In this document: positions 62,687-64,000 of the stretch, in pieces
How positions within the stretch are numbered: position 1 is the stretch's first letter
How the letters are laid out: each line of letters opens with the position of its first letter
Assembly (NCBI GenBank): GCA_013398615.1
Contig: VZSR01001685.1
Span: 4,185,019 to 4,249,018, forward strand
From: Brachypodius melanocephalos
Taxonomy: Eukaryota > Chordata > Aves > Passeriformes > Pycnonotidae
Length of the DNA stretch: 64,000 nt
Reading direction: 5' to 3'
Translations under genes and position numbers: made by a program
The notes under the pieces: generated by a model
The model's database searches: none
The model's input: the letters and a program-made list of their open reading frames with translations, nothing else
Told to the model about the DNA's origin: nothing

Positions 62687-64000
62687 GTAAGTCGATATTT
62701 TGTTGCAGTGTGCAATACCGTGGTTGAATTGAGATTTAGTGAAAGGACATATAAATTACTATTGCATGTTACAAAGTGCCTTTATATGTGAAAGAGAATT
62801 GTGGCTACATTTTTGACTAAAGCATAAGATTAACATTGAAAGTATATAGGATTCATGAGAGCGTTATGTACGTACTATTACCATGCAGTGATTGCTGTGT
62901 ACCAGGTATGTTGCTAACATTTAAAGAAATGCTCATCTCTCCAAAATGATGCATGGATGTCAACAGCATTGAAATTATTAGTAACCTCTCAAAAGGTAAA
63001 GATAGGGATTTGGAATCCTAATTATGAATGGCTACTTGAGATGTTTATAGATCTTTTCTTTTTTTGCCCTTGGACTTCAGAGTATTTTACCTCACTTAAC
63101 TGTTCACAACCTATGTGTATGCCCTCCTTTTTTGTTTGTTTCCTGTCTTTCCTGCCATCCACTGAAAAAATTGCTACTCTAGACCATACTTTTTAATAGA
63201 AAATTAAATATTTATGTGGCTAAAAAAAAAAGAGATAAACTAAGTACTCTAATTATAGTTTCTTTTAGTTACAGCATGATACTGTTCTGGAAAATGGCAT
63301 TTATCAGAAAAAACTACCACATCAATTATGAGGTGCTAGTTTGCTAGTTCAGGTGGAAGAGGTTTTCTTTATCTGGAAGTAGTTTGCTAAATGTGAGCAA
63401 ATGTTTATCTCTGGAGTGCTGGTGTTGTACATTTAATAATAGAAAGCGTGAAACAATGACAGTTTGTAGTGGCAAGGATGGAACTCTGACATCAGAATGC
63501 CTTACTGCACAAGTGTTTGTTTTAGTTACTCTAACCAGCTGGCATAATTGCCCTTTCTGGGAGCTATAGATCCAAATGTCATTCTAAATTTAGCTCACGT
63601 CAGAGGAATAAAGGTCTGGAGCTGTAAAAATATTTTGCTTTGGATGAATTCAGGTTGATGCTAACATCCAGACATTTCAGACTGAGTGAAGATCACTTTT
63701 CTTGGAATTCTAAAGCCTGCTGCTAAAGTAGGTATTTGGCAGATTAAAACAGCTGAAATATTCAGCTAGAAACTAATTAAAGTAATTACAACAAAGCTTC
63801 AGTTTGTTATGCCACAGGAGCAACACCCTCTTGAAATGGAAGAATAACTTTCAGAATGACAGGTCATATAAGACTAAACAGCAGTGGTTTATGAAATGAG
63901 ACAGTTAGTGCTGTCTTTCAGCTCCTACTAGGTCTCCCTTTCCTGCTCTGGGAAGAGGCCTTTGAACTGTAGATTCTAGTAAATGTTGGTAAATTACTGC
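62687..64000 (+). other. FAM210A: FAM210A intron 2 (partial)
   Basis: No frame with DUF1279 continuation residues was found up to the window edge, so the next exon lies outside. No repeat recognised. Confidence 0.6.

Noticed and set aside
1..64000. A CRISPR array, operon, phage or other prokaryotic system, tRNA or rRNA genes
   Set aside because: None seen; the window is vertebrate genomic DNA with introns, LINEs and LTRs.

Overview
The window is vertebrate nuclear DNA and almost certainly avian. It carries spliced genes with GT-AG introns, many truncated CR1 LINEs (the dominant bird retrotransposon), bird-type endogenous-retrovirus LTRs and one CpG island. The gene order MC5R - RNMT - FAM210A is the known vertebrate synteny block (human 18p11). 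I cannot name the species from the sequence alone.

Layout, left to right. 1-3570 is intergenic, with one CR1 fragment. 3571-4548 (-) is an intact single-exon melanocortin receptor, MC5R. 4.6-31.4 kb is a long AT-rich intergenic stretch. It holds a pair of related LTRs (16.8-18.8 kb), a perfect 12-bp hairpin (13.5 kb), a pentanucleotide repeat (22.55 kb), a 100-N assembly gap beside a GAAA microsatellite (23.5 kb), an LTR 3' part (25.8 kb) and three CR1 copies (26.2, 28.9 and 30.5-31.3 kb). 33139-46442 (-) is the complete coding part of RNMT, the mRNA cap guanine-N7 methyltransferase. I reconstructed ten coding exons with matching phases, giving 414 aa, plus a non-coding first exon near 47.84 kb. 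47.5-48.6 kb is a CpG-island promoter shared by two divergent genes. 48.4 kb to the end is FAM210A (+): a probable 5'UTR exon in the island, a roughly 13.6 kb intron 1 with a CR1 and a 1.1 kb LTR, and the first coding exon at 62215-62686. The rest of FAM210A lies past the right edge.

Functionally the genes are unrelated: a cell-surface peptide receptor signalling through cAMP, a nuclear mRNA-capping enzyme, and a mitochondrial membrane protein. RNMT and FAM210A are linked by a head-to-head promoter, which is common for housekeeping genes. The most noteworthy features are at this promoter: a CR1 fragment occupying most of the space between the two start regions, a 9-copy 12-bp G-rich minisatellite just inside RNMT intron 1, a 4-codon upstream ORF in RNMT exon 1, and G-quadruplex-prone runs on both sides. 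I saw no bacterial-type, viral coding, CRISPR or otherwise novel gene system, and most of the remaining window is ordinary non-coding DNA.
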